The notes beneath the pieces were generated by a model. That model made no database searches, was not told where the DNA came from, and saw only the letters and a program-made list of their open reading frames with translations. DNA of 64,000 bases, taken from assembly GCA_964418125.1 (NCBI GenBank), contig CAYQKY010000016.1, positions 1 to 64,000 on the forward strand, in the 5' to 3' direction. The position numbers were made by a program, and so were the translations under genes. How positions within the stretch are numbered: the stretch's first letter is position 1; every line of letters begins with the position of its first letter. Positions 7,836 through 15,995 of this stretch are shown piece after piece. The stretch comes from JACJXW01 sp964418125 (lineage in GTDB: Bacteria > Bacteroidota > Bacteroidia > Chitinophagales > Saprospiraceae).

Positions 7836-8528
7836 TCAGGATATATACTTGGTTGCATTTTTCCGCACCTCCGGCGTCACCCACTCCTCATATTCCTCCA
7901 GAAAGCGGAGCACAAAACCTTTATCGTGCCGGGAATACTCCCGCAGCACCCAGCCCACGCTCGTCTTGCAGAACCGCTCCTCCCGTTTTATCAATACGGT
8001 TGAAAATGTTTCAATGGTGTCGGTGTGTTCAGCTATGGACTTACACTGCGCGAACGGCACCAGGGAGGCACGGGCCGTCCAGAGGTATTCGTCAGTATTC
8101 CAGGCCTTGAATACAGGAATGGCCTGTTCTCGCACAGTATCCACCATGGGGGAAAGCAGGCGCACGCAGAGCCAGTCGCAGACGTTCCAGTCGCTGATCC
8201 ACCGCTGATCGAACCAGCGGGAGATCAGCTCCAACTGCGGCCCGGCTTCCTGCTTCTTCCAGTACAGCTGCAGGTAGAGGATGGCCGCCAGCTTGTCTTC
8301 GGTGTAGGGCTGCTGCATGAGATCGCTGAGGAACTCAAACTGGGCCTCCACCGGCTGTTGGGTGAGTCCATGCTCTTTGGCCACGGCCTTCACCACCTCC
8401 CGGATCTGCGGAATGCCCACGCCTTTGGAGCGCACATCGTGCTTGACGTAATTTTCCAGCCAGCGGGCTTTTTTTTCGTCGCCCAGGGCGGTGAGGCGGG
8501 ATTGGAGAAGTTGGGAAGTGTCAGTCAT
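7836..8528 (-). CDS. DNA alkylation repair enzyme, AlkD-like
   Basis: 230 residues from ATG 8528 (MTDTSQLLQ). An in-frame ATG at 8603 would add 25 residues unlike the family and overlapping a repeat element, so it is not used. The protein is all-helical with HEAT-like repeats. The block WISDWNVCDWLCVRLLSPMVD and the following EYLWTARASLVPF correspond to the DNA-binding, base-excising face of AlkD-type glycosylases, which remove alkylated purines such as 7-methylguanine. Also typical is ERFCKTSVGWVLREYSRHD close to the C terminus. Cytoplasmic, single gene. Confidence 0.87.
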   Translation of the reverse strand: MTDTSQLLQSRLTALGDEKKARWLENYVKHDVRSKGVGIPQIREVVKAVAKEHGLTQQPVEAQFEFLSDLMQQPYTEDKLAAILYLQLYWKKQEAGPQLELISRWFDQRWISDWNVCDWLCVRLLSPMVDTVREQAIPVFKAWNTDEYLWTARASLVPFAQCKSIAEHTDTIETFSTVLIKREERFCKTSVGWVLREYSRHDKGFVLRFLEEYEEWVTPEVRKNATKYIS

Positions 8529-8614
8529 ACCGGATTTACAATTTGCTCCAAAAACCTCAAAGGTTTTTTGGACGAGGAAGTTTGGTGGCAAGTAGCCGGA
8601 CATATTTAGGTTAC

Positions 8615-8728
8615 CATCATATTGAGATGGATTTTCGGCTTAGGCAAGGCGGAAAGCGCAGGCATAGCCTAAGCCACGGCGAGCATTTCCAACGAAGGAT
8701 AAGTCGAAAAGGCGCTCAAGATGATATG
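8615..8728. repeat. Intergenic fold-back element, ATCATATTGAG arms
   Basis: Outer arms ATCATATTGAG (8616-8626) and CTCAAGATGAT (8715-8725) pair with one mismatch, and an inner perfect stem GGCTTAGGC (8637-8645) / GCCTAAGCC (8667-8675) sits inside. The interior contains TTTTCGG and CGAAAAGGCGC, words that recur in the elements at 34882 and 47796. It fills the gap between the AlkD-like gene and the gene at 8883; the rest of that ~350-bp gap shows nothing else. Confidence 0.65.
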
Positions 8729-8882
8729 TAATTTAAATGAAACAGCCTCTTAATGATCCAGGCTGTAAGGTAAAAAAAATGGCCCTGCCCGGAGACCTTT
8801 TTGGCAGGCGTTGCACTAAAAGGGCAAAGGATAAAATGGAAAAAGAAACTTTCCAATTTTTTAATTTCTAAACTCAAGAACA

Positions 8883-9473
8883 ATGACACCCAAGGAAAAA
8901 AGAGCAAAAGAAGTGTATCAGAAAACAAAATCTTTGGCGAACAGGAATGCATTTGTCCAGGGATTCAGCGGAATAATAGGTTCCGGATTTAATCTGGCAG
9001 TCGATGCAGCGGCTATTCCATTTTATATTAAGTTATGGAATGATATTCGGGAAGTTTATGGGAAAGGCAAAATCACACCGGCTGCCGCAAAAGCTTATAT
9101 TAAGCCTAACCTGGGGTTTCTTGCTCAAGACTTGATATGGGATAAATTAGTGGGTACCATCCCAGTAATAGGCATGCCTTTCAACGCAGCTTTTGCAAAA
9201 GCACTGACATGGAGGCTGGGCGCTTGGTTTGGACTTCTTTCTGCATTAAATGAAGAGTCGGTATCTGATGAAGCGATAATCCGGGCCACTATACAACTCA
9301 CTCAGGAAGTGTTCCCGTCTGTTGGTGATACTTTTACCTTCAAGGGGCCTGATCAAAAAACTTTCGTTTCATTTATCGCAGCCCAGGACGGCCTTTCTAC
9401 GAAGGAAGCAGCAAGAAGGGTTAAGGTGGCGCTCGATGTCATGCAGGGTAGAACTTTAGAGGCTGGAGCATAG
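8883..9473 (+). CDS. DUF697-like membrane-associated protein
   Basis: 196 residues, no signal peptide. The region at about 25-110 (NLAVDAAAIPFYIKLWNDI, then IPVIGMPFNAAFAKALTWRLG) resembles the DUF697/YcjF membrane module often attached to GTPases: an aliphatic helix around a conserved Pro, a central helical hairpin and a P-x-x-G-x-x motif before a second hydrophobic helix. A small helical tail (about 120-196) with TKEAARRVKVALDVMQ follows. No GTPase is present here. The gene is more A/T rich than its neighbours. It opens the rightward series that leads to the CHAT protease with a ~14-nt gap to the next gene. Family assignment is by pattern and could be wrong. Confidence 0.6.
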   Translation: MTPKEKRAKEVYQKTKSLANRNAFVQGFSGIIGSGFNLAVDAAAIPFYIKLWNDIREVYGKGKITPAAAKAYIKPNLGFLAQDLIWDKLVGTIPVIGMPFNAAFAKALTWRLGAWFGLLSALNEESVSDEAIIRATIQLTQEVFPSVGDTFTFKGPDQKTFVSFIAAQDGLSTKEAARRVKVALDVMQGRTLEAGA

Positions 9474-9487
9474 CTTCTTAGAGAGGT

Positions 9488-9937
9488 TTGGAATATCGCA
9501 TGAATAATTCAACAACCAATACCATGTTCTATACCATCCCATTCTACCACCCCAACTGGAAGAACGCCATTGCCCTTGAAGTCCCGCCCCATACAGGCGT
9601 GTACGATGCAGTGGCCTATCTCAACCAATCCGGTTATATACCCTATCATGCGCCGGGCTATGCTTTGTCCTTCCGGGGGCAATGGCTGATGGACAATAAT
9701 CCGGCCGGTTCACTTGGGCTTCAGCCAGGGGAGGCGGTGATGATCGTCCCGTTGAAAGCCCGTGCCGATGGAAAGGAAGCGCAACCGGCGGCGCCCCGGT
9801 TTCGGGGAAGAGGAGATGGGCTGTTCGCCAATAAGGAAGCCGAACGATATTTTCAACAGGAGGAGCCCGAGCCCGTTGTAGTGAAAGATACCGCTAAGGG
9901 CGCCTTCCTGAATTGGATCAGAAAATTACTGAGCTGA
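9488..9937 (+). CDS. Ubiquitin-like (EsaB/YukD-type) beta-grasp protein
   Basis: 149 residues. Residues ~14-95 read as a ubiquitin-like fold: strands FYTIPFYHP and AIALEVPPHT, a helix GVYDAVAYLNQSG, strands YALSFRGQWL and the terminal GLQPGEAVMIVPL, which resembles the 'LGL-x-x-G-D-x-x-x-L-V' end of YukD/EsaB and other bacterial ubiquitin-like proteins. No C-terminal di-glycine follows, so it is unlikely to be conjugated. Instead there is a disordered Pro/Ala/Glu linker and an amphipathic basic tail (FLNWIRKLLS) that may touch membrane. An in-frame ATG at 9500 is an equally plausible start. One base separates it from the next gene, implying one operon. Confidence 0.6.
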   Translation: MEYRMNNSTTNTMFYTIPFYHPNWKNAIALEVPPHTGVYDAVAYLNQSGYIPYHAPGYALSFRGQWLMDNNPAGSLGLQPGEAVMIVPLKARADGKEAQPAAPRFRGRGDGLFANKEAERYFQQEEPEPVVVKDTAKGAFLNWIRKLLS

Positions 9938-9938
9938 T

Positions 9939-10583
9939 ATGGACACGTTTCAATTGACGGCAGAATTACTGAAGGACAGCCCCTGGGCGAGCCTCCTGCT
10001 CTTCGGCGGAGGCGCCCTGATCACCTACATCATCGCCAGGCTGCAATCGATCAGGGCATTGGTGAAATCAGGGCTGGAGAATAACCTCATGCAGGTGGAA
10101 CTGATGGAGAAGCTGTTCCGGATCGATGAAGAGATCCGGGGCAGCCTGCTTTCCATCCGGGGCAAGCTCAGAAAATGGCAAAAGCTGGTGGCCGATGGGG
10201 AGAAGGAGAAGGCCATTCAGCTGCGGGAAGAGATCTTCGAGGAGTTTATCGTCCGGTATGTAGGCGGCTATTACCGGTATTTTAACTTCGCCCGCTGGAT
10301 CTACTCCAACCGGAAAAAAGAACTGATGGACGAAGAGCTGCTCCCCTTTCTGCAGAACTGCCGCCTGCTGATCGAGCACAACCTGAACTTCCCGCCCTAC
10401 CTGGAAAAGCTGGGGCAGGCGCCCTACGAGATCGAGTTCTCGAACTTCGACTTTGCCGTCAATTACATCGAGCGGAATATATGGTTCTGGGATAAGAGGA
10501 GGAGAGATATGGCCAGTATGTACCAAAAGTACTTCCTCAATCTGAGCCCCGGGCATTTTGGCCGCGGCCACCTTCCAGGATAA
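9939..10583 (+). CDS. Membrane-anchored helical protein of unknown function
   Basis: 214 residues. One N-terminal transmembrane segment (about residues 15-33, SPWASLLLFGGGALITYII) is followed by a long charged helical region (35-110, likely coiled coil: QVELMEKLFRIDEEIRG to EKEKAIQLREEIFEEF) and an aromatic-rich helical domain (YYRYFNFARWIYSNRK, NYIERNIWFWDKRRRD). No signal peptide cleavage site is obvious, so most of the protein probably faces the cytoplasm. I do not recognise the family. It is tightly linked to the ubiquitin-like gene before it and lies 81 nt from the CHAT protease gene after it, which suggests a shared task. Confidence 0.65.
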   Translation: MDTFQLTAELLKDSPWASLLLFGGGALITYIIARLQSIRALVKSGLENNLMQVELMEKLFRIDEEIRGSLLSIRGKLRKWQKLVADGEKEKAIQLREEIFEEFIVRYVGGYYRYFNFARWIYSNRKKELMDEELLPFLQNCRLLIEHNLNFPPYLEKLGQAPYEIEFSNFDFAVNYIERNIWFWDKRRRDMASMYQKYFLNLSPGHFGRGHLPG

Positions 10584-10664
10584 TGGACAACCCCACCCAC
10601 TATCTCCTTTGCATTTGTATTATTTTTTTCTTAGGTTAGGCACATTCACTTTTACCCATATCCT

Positions 10665-13600
10665 ATGAAGCTCCCAACCGTCTGCCTGCACCTCCTGCTT
10701 TTTCTTATGCCGTCCATCCTCTTTGCCCAGATACCGCCCGATAGTGCCGCTGTGGCCATTGCCGATACCGCCCGGGCGGCCCGGTGGGTGGAGGAAGCGA
10801 AAGGGCTGATAGAGGAGGGGAGGCCGAAGGCGTCGCTGGAACTGCTGGAAGCGGCGGAAAGTGTTTTTGAGCGGGTGGCGGGAAGGGAGAGCAGACAGGT
10901 AGCGGAAGTGTTGTTTGAAAAGGGTAGGTGTTTCGAGGATCTATCTGATTATGGCCGAAGTATTAATGTGATAAGAGAGGCATTGGCCATCTTTGAAAAA
11001 GTTGAGGGGGGGTCAAGTTCTGAAATAGAAGCTTGTTGCTTCAAACTTGGGATCGGCCATTTTTATCAGGATGATGTGAGCCAGGGAATTTTTTACCTGA
11101 AAAGAGCGCTTGAATTACGCCGTAAGATATTTGGAGAAATACATTCAGAGACAGCAGAATTGCATTTTATCCTGGGATTCTTTTATGAAAAGAAAAGAGC
11201 TTATGACGATGCTATTGCCTGCCTTGGTGAAGCGTTGAACATTTGCCTTGAATCGAGTGGAGGAGAACAGGAACTGTTGGCAAATATTTATCACAGCTTA
11301 GGGGTAAATTATGGAAAAAAAGGCCAATACGAACGTGCTATAGAATTCCAGAAAAAAGGGCTGGAATTACAGAAAAGATTGTTCGGGGAGAAACATGGAG
11401 ATGTGGCGAGGTCCCACTTTAATCTGGGTGTGAGTTATTCAAAAAAAGGGGAATACGCTCAGGCAACAACCCATCATGAAAAAGCCCTTGCTATTCGATT
11501 GGAAGTATTTGGCCGGGAGGATCCGGCAGTAGCGGAGTCTTACCACCAACTGGCCATAAATTCGGATAATAAAGGATATTATAATAAAGCCCTTGAATAC
11601 AAGAAAAAAGCTTTGGGCCTTTATTTGAAGCTTTTTGGCGAAAACAATCTGGATGTCGCCGCCGCCTATCACAATATCGGAGTGAGCTATGGCAATAAAG
11701 GAGATGACGACCGGGCCATTGAGTATTTTGAGAAGGCCATGATTATTCAAATCAGGCTACTTGGTAAGCACAACCCAGATGTAGCGCTTACTTGTTTTAA
11801 CCTCGGGGCAAGCTATGACAACAAAGGAGATTATGAACGGGCCGTTGAATATAAGAAACGTGCATTGGTACTGCAGATTGAAGCATTCGGAGAAAAAAAT
11901 ATTGATGTAGCAGATACTTACCACAGCCTGGCAGGCACGTATAATAACAAAGGAGAGTATAATAAAGCACTCCTCCTTTATGAAAAGGCTTTGGCGATCC
12001 GATCGGAATTGCTAGGTAAATCACACCCGGCTTTGGCCCTTTCATATAGTGATCTAGGCCAGTGTTATTATGACCAGAGCAATTATACTAAAGCAGCCGA
12101 AACCATTCAAAAAGCCTTGAATATACAATTACAAACACCGGAAAATAACCATCCTGAGGTTGCAACCACGCATCGGCGGCTGGCACTGGCCTTCCTGAAA
12201 AAAGGGAATATCAAGAAAGCGGAATACCACCTGGGCCAATCACTTCGTATACTTACTTACCGTAATAAAGGCCTTTCCTCAGCCAATTCAAATGCTCAGC
12301 CGGCTAAGACACTTCAAAGTATAGGCAGCCTTCAAAGAGAAAAGTATATAAATGATGGTTCCGTACAGAACCTCCTTCAATCTCAAAAAAACTATCTCAA
12401 GGCTCTTTCCTCCCTGGATCACCAGTCCAAAACACTTAGCCCCGCCGGCAGATCAACGCTGGCCAAAGAAGCCGCCGAAGTTTACAACGGCGCCCTCCTC
12501 ACCAACCACCTCCTCTACCAACTCACCGATAGCCTCCATTACCTCGCTGAGTCCTTCGAGCTCGCCGAGCGCTCCAAGGCCTTCCTGCTATACGAGGCCA
12601 TGCAGGAGTCCGACGCCCTGGCTTTTGCCGGGCTGCCCGACAGCCTGCTGGAACGGGAATACGACTTGCGCATCGATCTGGCCTATTACGACAAAAAGAG
12701 GCAGGAAAAGCTCAGCGAAGGCCTTTCTGAGACGGACAGCGCCGTGCTGGCCGTCAGCTCGAAGCTTTTCGGCCTCAACCGCGAGTACGAAGCCCTCAAA
12801 CGACGGCTGGAAAGCGATTATCCGGACTACTACCGCCTCAAATACAGCCTTGGGGCCGTTTCCCTGGCCTACGTTCAGGACACGCTCCTGCAACCCGGCG
12901 AAACTCTGCTCGAATACGTGGTGGGCGACAGCGCGATCTTCGCCTTTGTCGTCCGGCGCGATCACTTCGAATTGCGGAAACTGCCGCGCGATGCCCTGCT
13001 CAAAGAAAAGGTGGCCAGCATGCGCAAGGGTATCTCTGCTTATCATACCAGCGAAAGCCCCACCGTACGCCTGCAGCTGGAAAGCGCCCGCCGATACGCC
13101 GAAGCGGCTCATGCGCTTTACGATCAGCTCATTGCGCCGGTAGCGGGCCTGTTGACGGAAAAAGTGATTATCATTCCCGACGGGGTGCTGGGCTACCTTC
13201 CCTTCGAGGCCCTGCTCATGAAGGTGCCGGCCAACCCGCTGGCCTTCGATACACACCCCTACCTGCTTCACGAACATCAGGCCAGTTATTGCTACTCCGC
13301 CACCCTCCTGAAGGAAATGCGGCAGCGGCGGCATTATCATGAACCCAGCCGGGAATTTCTGGCCTTCGCTCCTTATTACGATGGCGACACCACCCTGCTG
13401 GGTGAGCTGTTCGCGTACACGGACGCAGTGCGTAAAGGCCTCGATCCGTTGCCGCATACCGGCGAAGAGGCCTACCTCGCCAGCCGCCTTTTCGACGGCG
13501 ACTATTACGTAGGGGCCGCCGCGACCGAACAGCGTTTTACCGAGCTGGCCGGCGATTACCGCATCCTGCACCTGGCGACGCACGGCCAGGCCAACGACGA

Positions 13601-14003
13601 GGTGGGCGATTATTCTTTCCTGGCCTTCTCGGAGATCAGAGACAGCCTGGAAAACGAACTGCTCTATGTGCGCGACCTGTACAACCTCCGGCTCAACGCC
13701 AGCCTGGCCGTTTTGTCGGCCTGCGAAACCGGCATCGGGGAACTGCAGCGCGGCGAAGGCATCATTTCCCTGGCGCGGGCCTTCGCTTACGCCGGAGCGG
13801 AATCCATTGTCACCACCTTATGGCAGGTTGACGACGCCCGCAGCAAAGGCCTGGCCCTCACATTCTACAAAGGCCTAAGAGAAGGCCTGCCGAAAGATGC
13901 AGCTTTGCGGCAGGCAAAACGGAAACTTATCAAAGACGGGATGGGACATCCATTCTTCTGGGCAGGTTTCATTGTGGCCGGAGACGCAAGGAAACTGTAT
14001 TGA
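10665..14003 (+). CDS. TPR-repeat CHAT-domain caspase-like protease
   Basis: 1112 residues. A signal peptide (about 1-22, ending LFAQ) sends it across the inner membrane. Residues ~60-540 carry about ten kinesin-light-chain-type TPR units, seen as repeated Y-x-x-A-I-x-x-x-x-K-A-L-x-I followed by G-x-x-H-x-x-V-A-x-x-Y. The C-terminal third is a CHAT protease domain (about 800-1108) with catalytic His973 in LHLATHGQ and Cys1020 in LSACETG, then LARAFAYAGAESIVTTLW. CHAT proteases are clan CD cysteine peptidases related to caspases; the TPRs probably bind the partner or activator. The TPR half is clearly more A/T rich than both ends of the gene. It is convergent with the sigma/anti-sigma pair. 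Targets are unknown. Confidence 0.92.
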   Translation: MKLPTVCLHLLLFLMPSILFAQIPPDSAAVAIADTARAARWVEEAKGLIEEGRPKASLELLEAAESVFERVAGRESRQVAEVLFEKGRCFEDLSDYGRSINVIREALAIFEKVEGGSSSEIEACCFKLGIGHFYQDDVSQGIFYLKRALELRRKIFGEIHSETAELHFILGFFYEKKRAYDDAIACLGEALNICLESSGGEQELLANIYHSLGVNYGKKGQYERAIEFQKKGLELQKRLFGEKHGDVARSHFNLGVSYSKKGEYAQATTHHEKALAIRLEVFGREDPAVAESYHQLAINSDNKGYYNKALEYKKKALGLYLKLFGENNLDVAAAYHNIGVSYGNKGDDDRAIEYFEKAMIIQIRLLGKHNPDVALTCFNLGASYDNKGDYERAVEYKKRALVLQIEAFGEKNIDVADTYHSLAGTYNNKGEYNKALLLYEKALAIRSELLGKSHPALALSYSDLGQCYYDQSNYTKAAETIQKALNIQLQTPENNHPEVATTHRRLALAFLKKGNIKKAEYHLGQSLRILTYRNKGLSSANSNAQPAKTLQSIGSLQREKYINDGSVQNLLQSQKNYLKALSSLDHQSKTLSPAGRSTLAKEAAEVYNGALLTNHLLYQLTDSLHYLAESFELAERSKAFLLYEAMQESDALAFAGLPDSLLEREYDLRIDLAYYDKKRQEKLSEGLSETDSAVLAVSSKLFGLNREYEALKRRLESDYPDYYRLKYSLGAVSLAYVQDTLLQPGETLLEYVVGDSAIFAFVVRRDHFELRKLPRDALLKEKVASMRKGISAYHTSESPTVRLQLESARRYAEAAHALYDQLIAPVAGLLTEKVIIIPDGVLGYLPFEALLMKVPANPLAFDTHPYLLHEHQASYCYSATLLKEMRQRRHYHEPSREFLAFAPYYDGDTTLLGELFAYTDAVRKGLDPLPHTGEEAYLASRLFDGDYYVGAAATEQRFTELAGDYRILHLATHGQANDEVGDYSFLAFSEIRDSLENELLYVRDLYNLRLNASLAVLSACETGIGELQRGEGIISLARAFAYAGAESIVTTLWQVDDARSKGLALTFYKGLREGLPKDAALRQAKRKLIKDGMGHPFFWAGFIVAGDARKLY

Positions 14004-14061
14004 TTCCCTGAACTCCGGGATTCAATTTGACTTCAAATCACCTCAAAATTCTCCTGAAAGC

Positions 14062-15081
14062 TCACTCCATCAATTCATTCAATTTAACCTTCAACCTACC
14101 CGCTTTCTGCCCGAACAGATGCTGCTCTTCGTTGAGCATTTTTTCAAGCAGGCGGTTCGCAGCCGGCAGCATCGGCGGCCCCTGTGCCAGGTAAGTGGCC
14201 ATCAGGTTCCACTCGGCCGTCTGGCGGGCCAGCTTTTGCAGCAATTCGTCTTCAGGGGCAATAGCCTCATCATCGAGTATTCCGTGGAAAACGGTAGCCG
14301 CTTCCTCATACCGGCCCTGGCGATAAAGCGAGCGGCCGATGAGCAGGCGGGCGTCGCCGTAACTGGCTTCACTGGCCGGCACCTCGGCTGCGAGTTGCCG
14401 GGCGCGCTCATATCTGCCCGCCTTGTAAGCGGCGACGGCTGCGGCAAAAGGCCCGGCCTCCCCGGAGGCTGCCGGAGGTTCGCCGCGCACCTGATCGCCG
14501 GAGAAGGGGTCGTTAAAGGCTTCGTTGGCGAGAGCGAGCAACTCCGGCCCTACCTGCCGGGGCGGCTCTGGTGTTTCCTGTTCCTGGCCGGAAGTAGAGG
14601 GAAGCGGCTGCCCGGGCTCAGGCGCCGGCTCCTCCGAAGGGAGCGCAGGGGCAGGAGATGGGGATATGTGCTCAGGAGGAGGCGCCTCCTCCTGCTCTAT
14701 CGCAACAGGAGGAGAAACGGCCCATGGTTGCCAGATAATGCCTATACCGGCAAAGATGGCGCCTGCCAGAATGGCGGCCAGCCACAGTAAGCGCCGCAGC
14801 GGAATGATCCGCGGACGCTTTACCTGCTCTGCTGCCGGGAGGCCCGGGCCGTTTACCGGTTCGGCGCCTTTTTTCGCCGTTCTCGTCCATTCCTGCAAGT
14901 TCTCGCGCAATTCGCGCTCCAGCAACACTTCCATAGCGTCGTGTTCCAGCCGGTGTAGTTCTACCTGCCTGGCCAGAGCGGGGTCCTCGCCGATCTGCCG
15001 GGCGAAGGCCTCGGCCTCTTCCGGTGGCAGTTCTCCGAACAGATAAGCCTCGATCTTATGGTATAGCTGTTCTTCCGTCAT
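14062..15081 (-). CDS. Anti-sigma-like membrane protein with TPR domain
   Basis: 340 residues from ATG 15081, two bases after the stop codon of the sigma factor gene. Residues ~1-65 look like the cytoplasmic anti-sigma segment (YHKIEAYLFGELPPEEAEAF, with DPALARQVELHRLEHD), the usual zinc-free type of Bacteroidota. One transmembrane helix follows at ~95-115 (LLWLAAILAGAIFAGIGII), then a Pro/Glu-rich linker and periplasmic helical repeats of TPR kind (AAYKAGRYERARQLAAEVP, RSLYRQGRYEEAATVF). A longer frame opens at 15153 but would overlap the sigma gene. It probably holds the sigma factor at the membrane and senses a periplasmic partner; the CHAT protease, also exported and TPR-rich, is a candidate. 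That link is inference. Confidence 0.78.
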   Translation of the reverse strand: MTEEQLYHKIEAYLFGELPPEEAEAFARQIGEDPALARQVELHRLEHDAMEVLLERELRENLQEWTRTAKKGAEPVNGPGLPAAEQVKRPRIIPLRRLLWLAAILAGAIFAGIGIIWQPWAVSPPVAIEQEEAPPPEHISPSPAPALPSEEPAPEPGQPLPSTSGQEQETPEPPRQVGPELLALANEAFNDPFSGDQVRGEPPAASGEAGPFAAAVAAYKAGRYERARQLAAEVPASEASYGDARLLIGRSLYRQGRYEEAATVFHGILDDEAIAPEDELLQKLARQTAEWNLMATYLAQGPPMLPAANRLLEKMLNEEQHLFGQKAGRLKVKLNELME

Positions 15082-15083
15082 TA

Positions 15084-15677
15084 TCAGTTCGGTTTGAGAT
15101 GATCCTGTAAATGGGGGTTTTCCTGGATGAAGGCGCGAAGCTTTTTCCGGCATTTGTAGGCATCCTTCTTGGCCTGTTCGCCACCGCCCTTAATTCCCAG
15201 CGCCTGGGCGATTTCCTTCATCGAGTGCCGGAGCATATACAGCTTGAGCAGTTGTTCACATTTTTTGCTGAGCTGCGCCAGCATTGCATCGATCAGGCGC
15301 CGCCGTTCTCCCTCGATTACCCGCACATCGGGAGTATTCCGGGCTTCTCTTTCGGGGATCTTTTCGAGCTCAATGTGGCTTTTGTTCTTCCGGCGGTTGC
15401 TTACCCAGCGCCATTTGGCGATACCGATAAAGTAAGTGCGCAGGCTGCTGTCGCCCCGAAAACGCCCTTCCCGAAGGTTGCGCTCGAAAAGGATCGCCGC
15501 GTCCTGAAAGACGTCCTCCCCGTCTTGCCGGTTGCCGCCGTGTTTCAGAACGTACCCGGTTACAGCTGGCAGGAGGGCCTCATCCGAGAAAAAATGCCGC
15601 AACGCCCGCAGGCGTTCTTCCGGTTTACCTTTTACCGCCTCCAGAATTTTCTCATCAGTCCATTGAAGGGTTGTCAT
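15084..15677 (-). CDS. ECF-type RNA polymerase sigma factor
   Basis: 197 residues. Region 2 is at about 45-105 (DGEDVFQDAAILFERNLREG, then LRTYFIGIAKWRWVSNRRK, binding the -10 element), and region 4 at about 130-185 (AQLSKKCEQLLKLYMLRHS, MKEIAQALGI and AKKDAYKCRKKLRAFI, the -35-binding helix-turn-helix). No region 1.1 or 3, so extracytoplasmic-function class. It is co-transcribed with the anti-sigma-like gene just downstream. Its regulon is unknown; the nearby CHAT gene points the other way and may be one of its targets. The 230-nt space upstream (15678-15910) shows no other feature. Confidence 0.9.
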   Translation of the reverse strand: MTTLQWTDEKILEAVKGKPEERLRALRHFFSDEALLPAVTGYVLKHGGNRQDGEDVFQDAAILFERNLREGRFRGDSSLRTYFIGIAKWRWVSNRRKNKSHIELEKIPEREARNTPDVRVIEGERRRLIDAMLAQLSKKCEQLLKLYMLRHSMKEIAQALGIKGGGEQAKKDAYKCRKKLRAFIQENPHLQDHLKPN

Positions 15678-15913
15678 TTCTTAGTGCGGTTTGCAGTTAA
15701 AAAGTCCTTCGGAAGGAGGAAAAATTCATTTATGGCAGAAAAAGATAATGTTTAAATTGACGGCAAGCAACATTTACCGCCCTTTTATGCATTTCCTTAT
15801 ATTTTTCCCGGCCCCTTATCGTCCACCATGAAACAGTCGCCGCCGGAAATTCGCTTTTCTATCCAGTCCACATTTTTAGCCTTTAAAATGTTGCGCATCC
15901 GTTATTTATAAAT

Positions 15914-15948
15914 GCAACGGCCCAGAGCTTCAGTGCCTGGGCCGTTGC
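15914..15948 (-). terminator. Terminator of the SusCD operon
   Basis: Perfect 12-bp stem GCAACGGCCCAG (15914-15925) / CTGGGCCGTTGC (15937-15948) with an 11-nt loop, 48 nt past the SusD stop codon. On the minus strand it is followed by an A/T stretch (ATTTATAAATAAC), as expected for intrinsic termination. Confidence 0.75.
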
Positions 15949-15995
15949 GTAGTTATTGTTTTAAAACCAATAACAAACGTCCGTTCACAGTAAGG

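Noticed and set aside
8540..8603. Upstream start (8603) for the AlkD-like gene
   Set aside because: The extra 25 residues have no counterpart in the family and approach the fold-back element; ATG 8528 gives the normal length.
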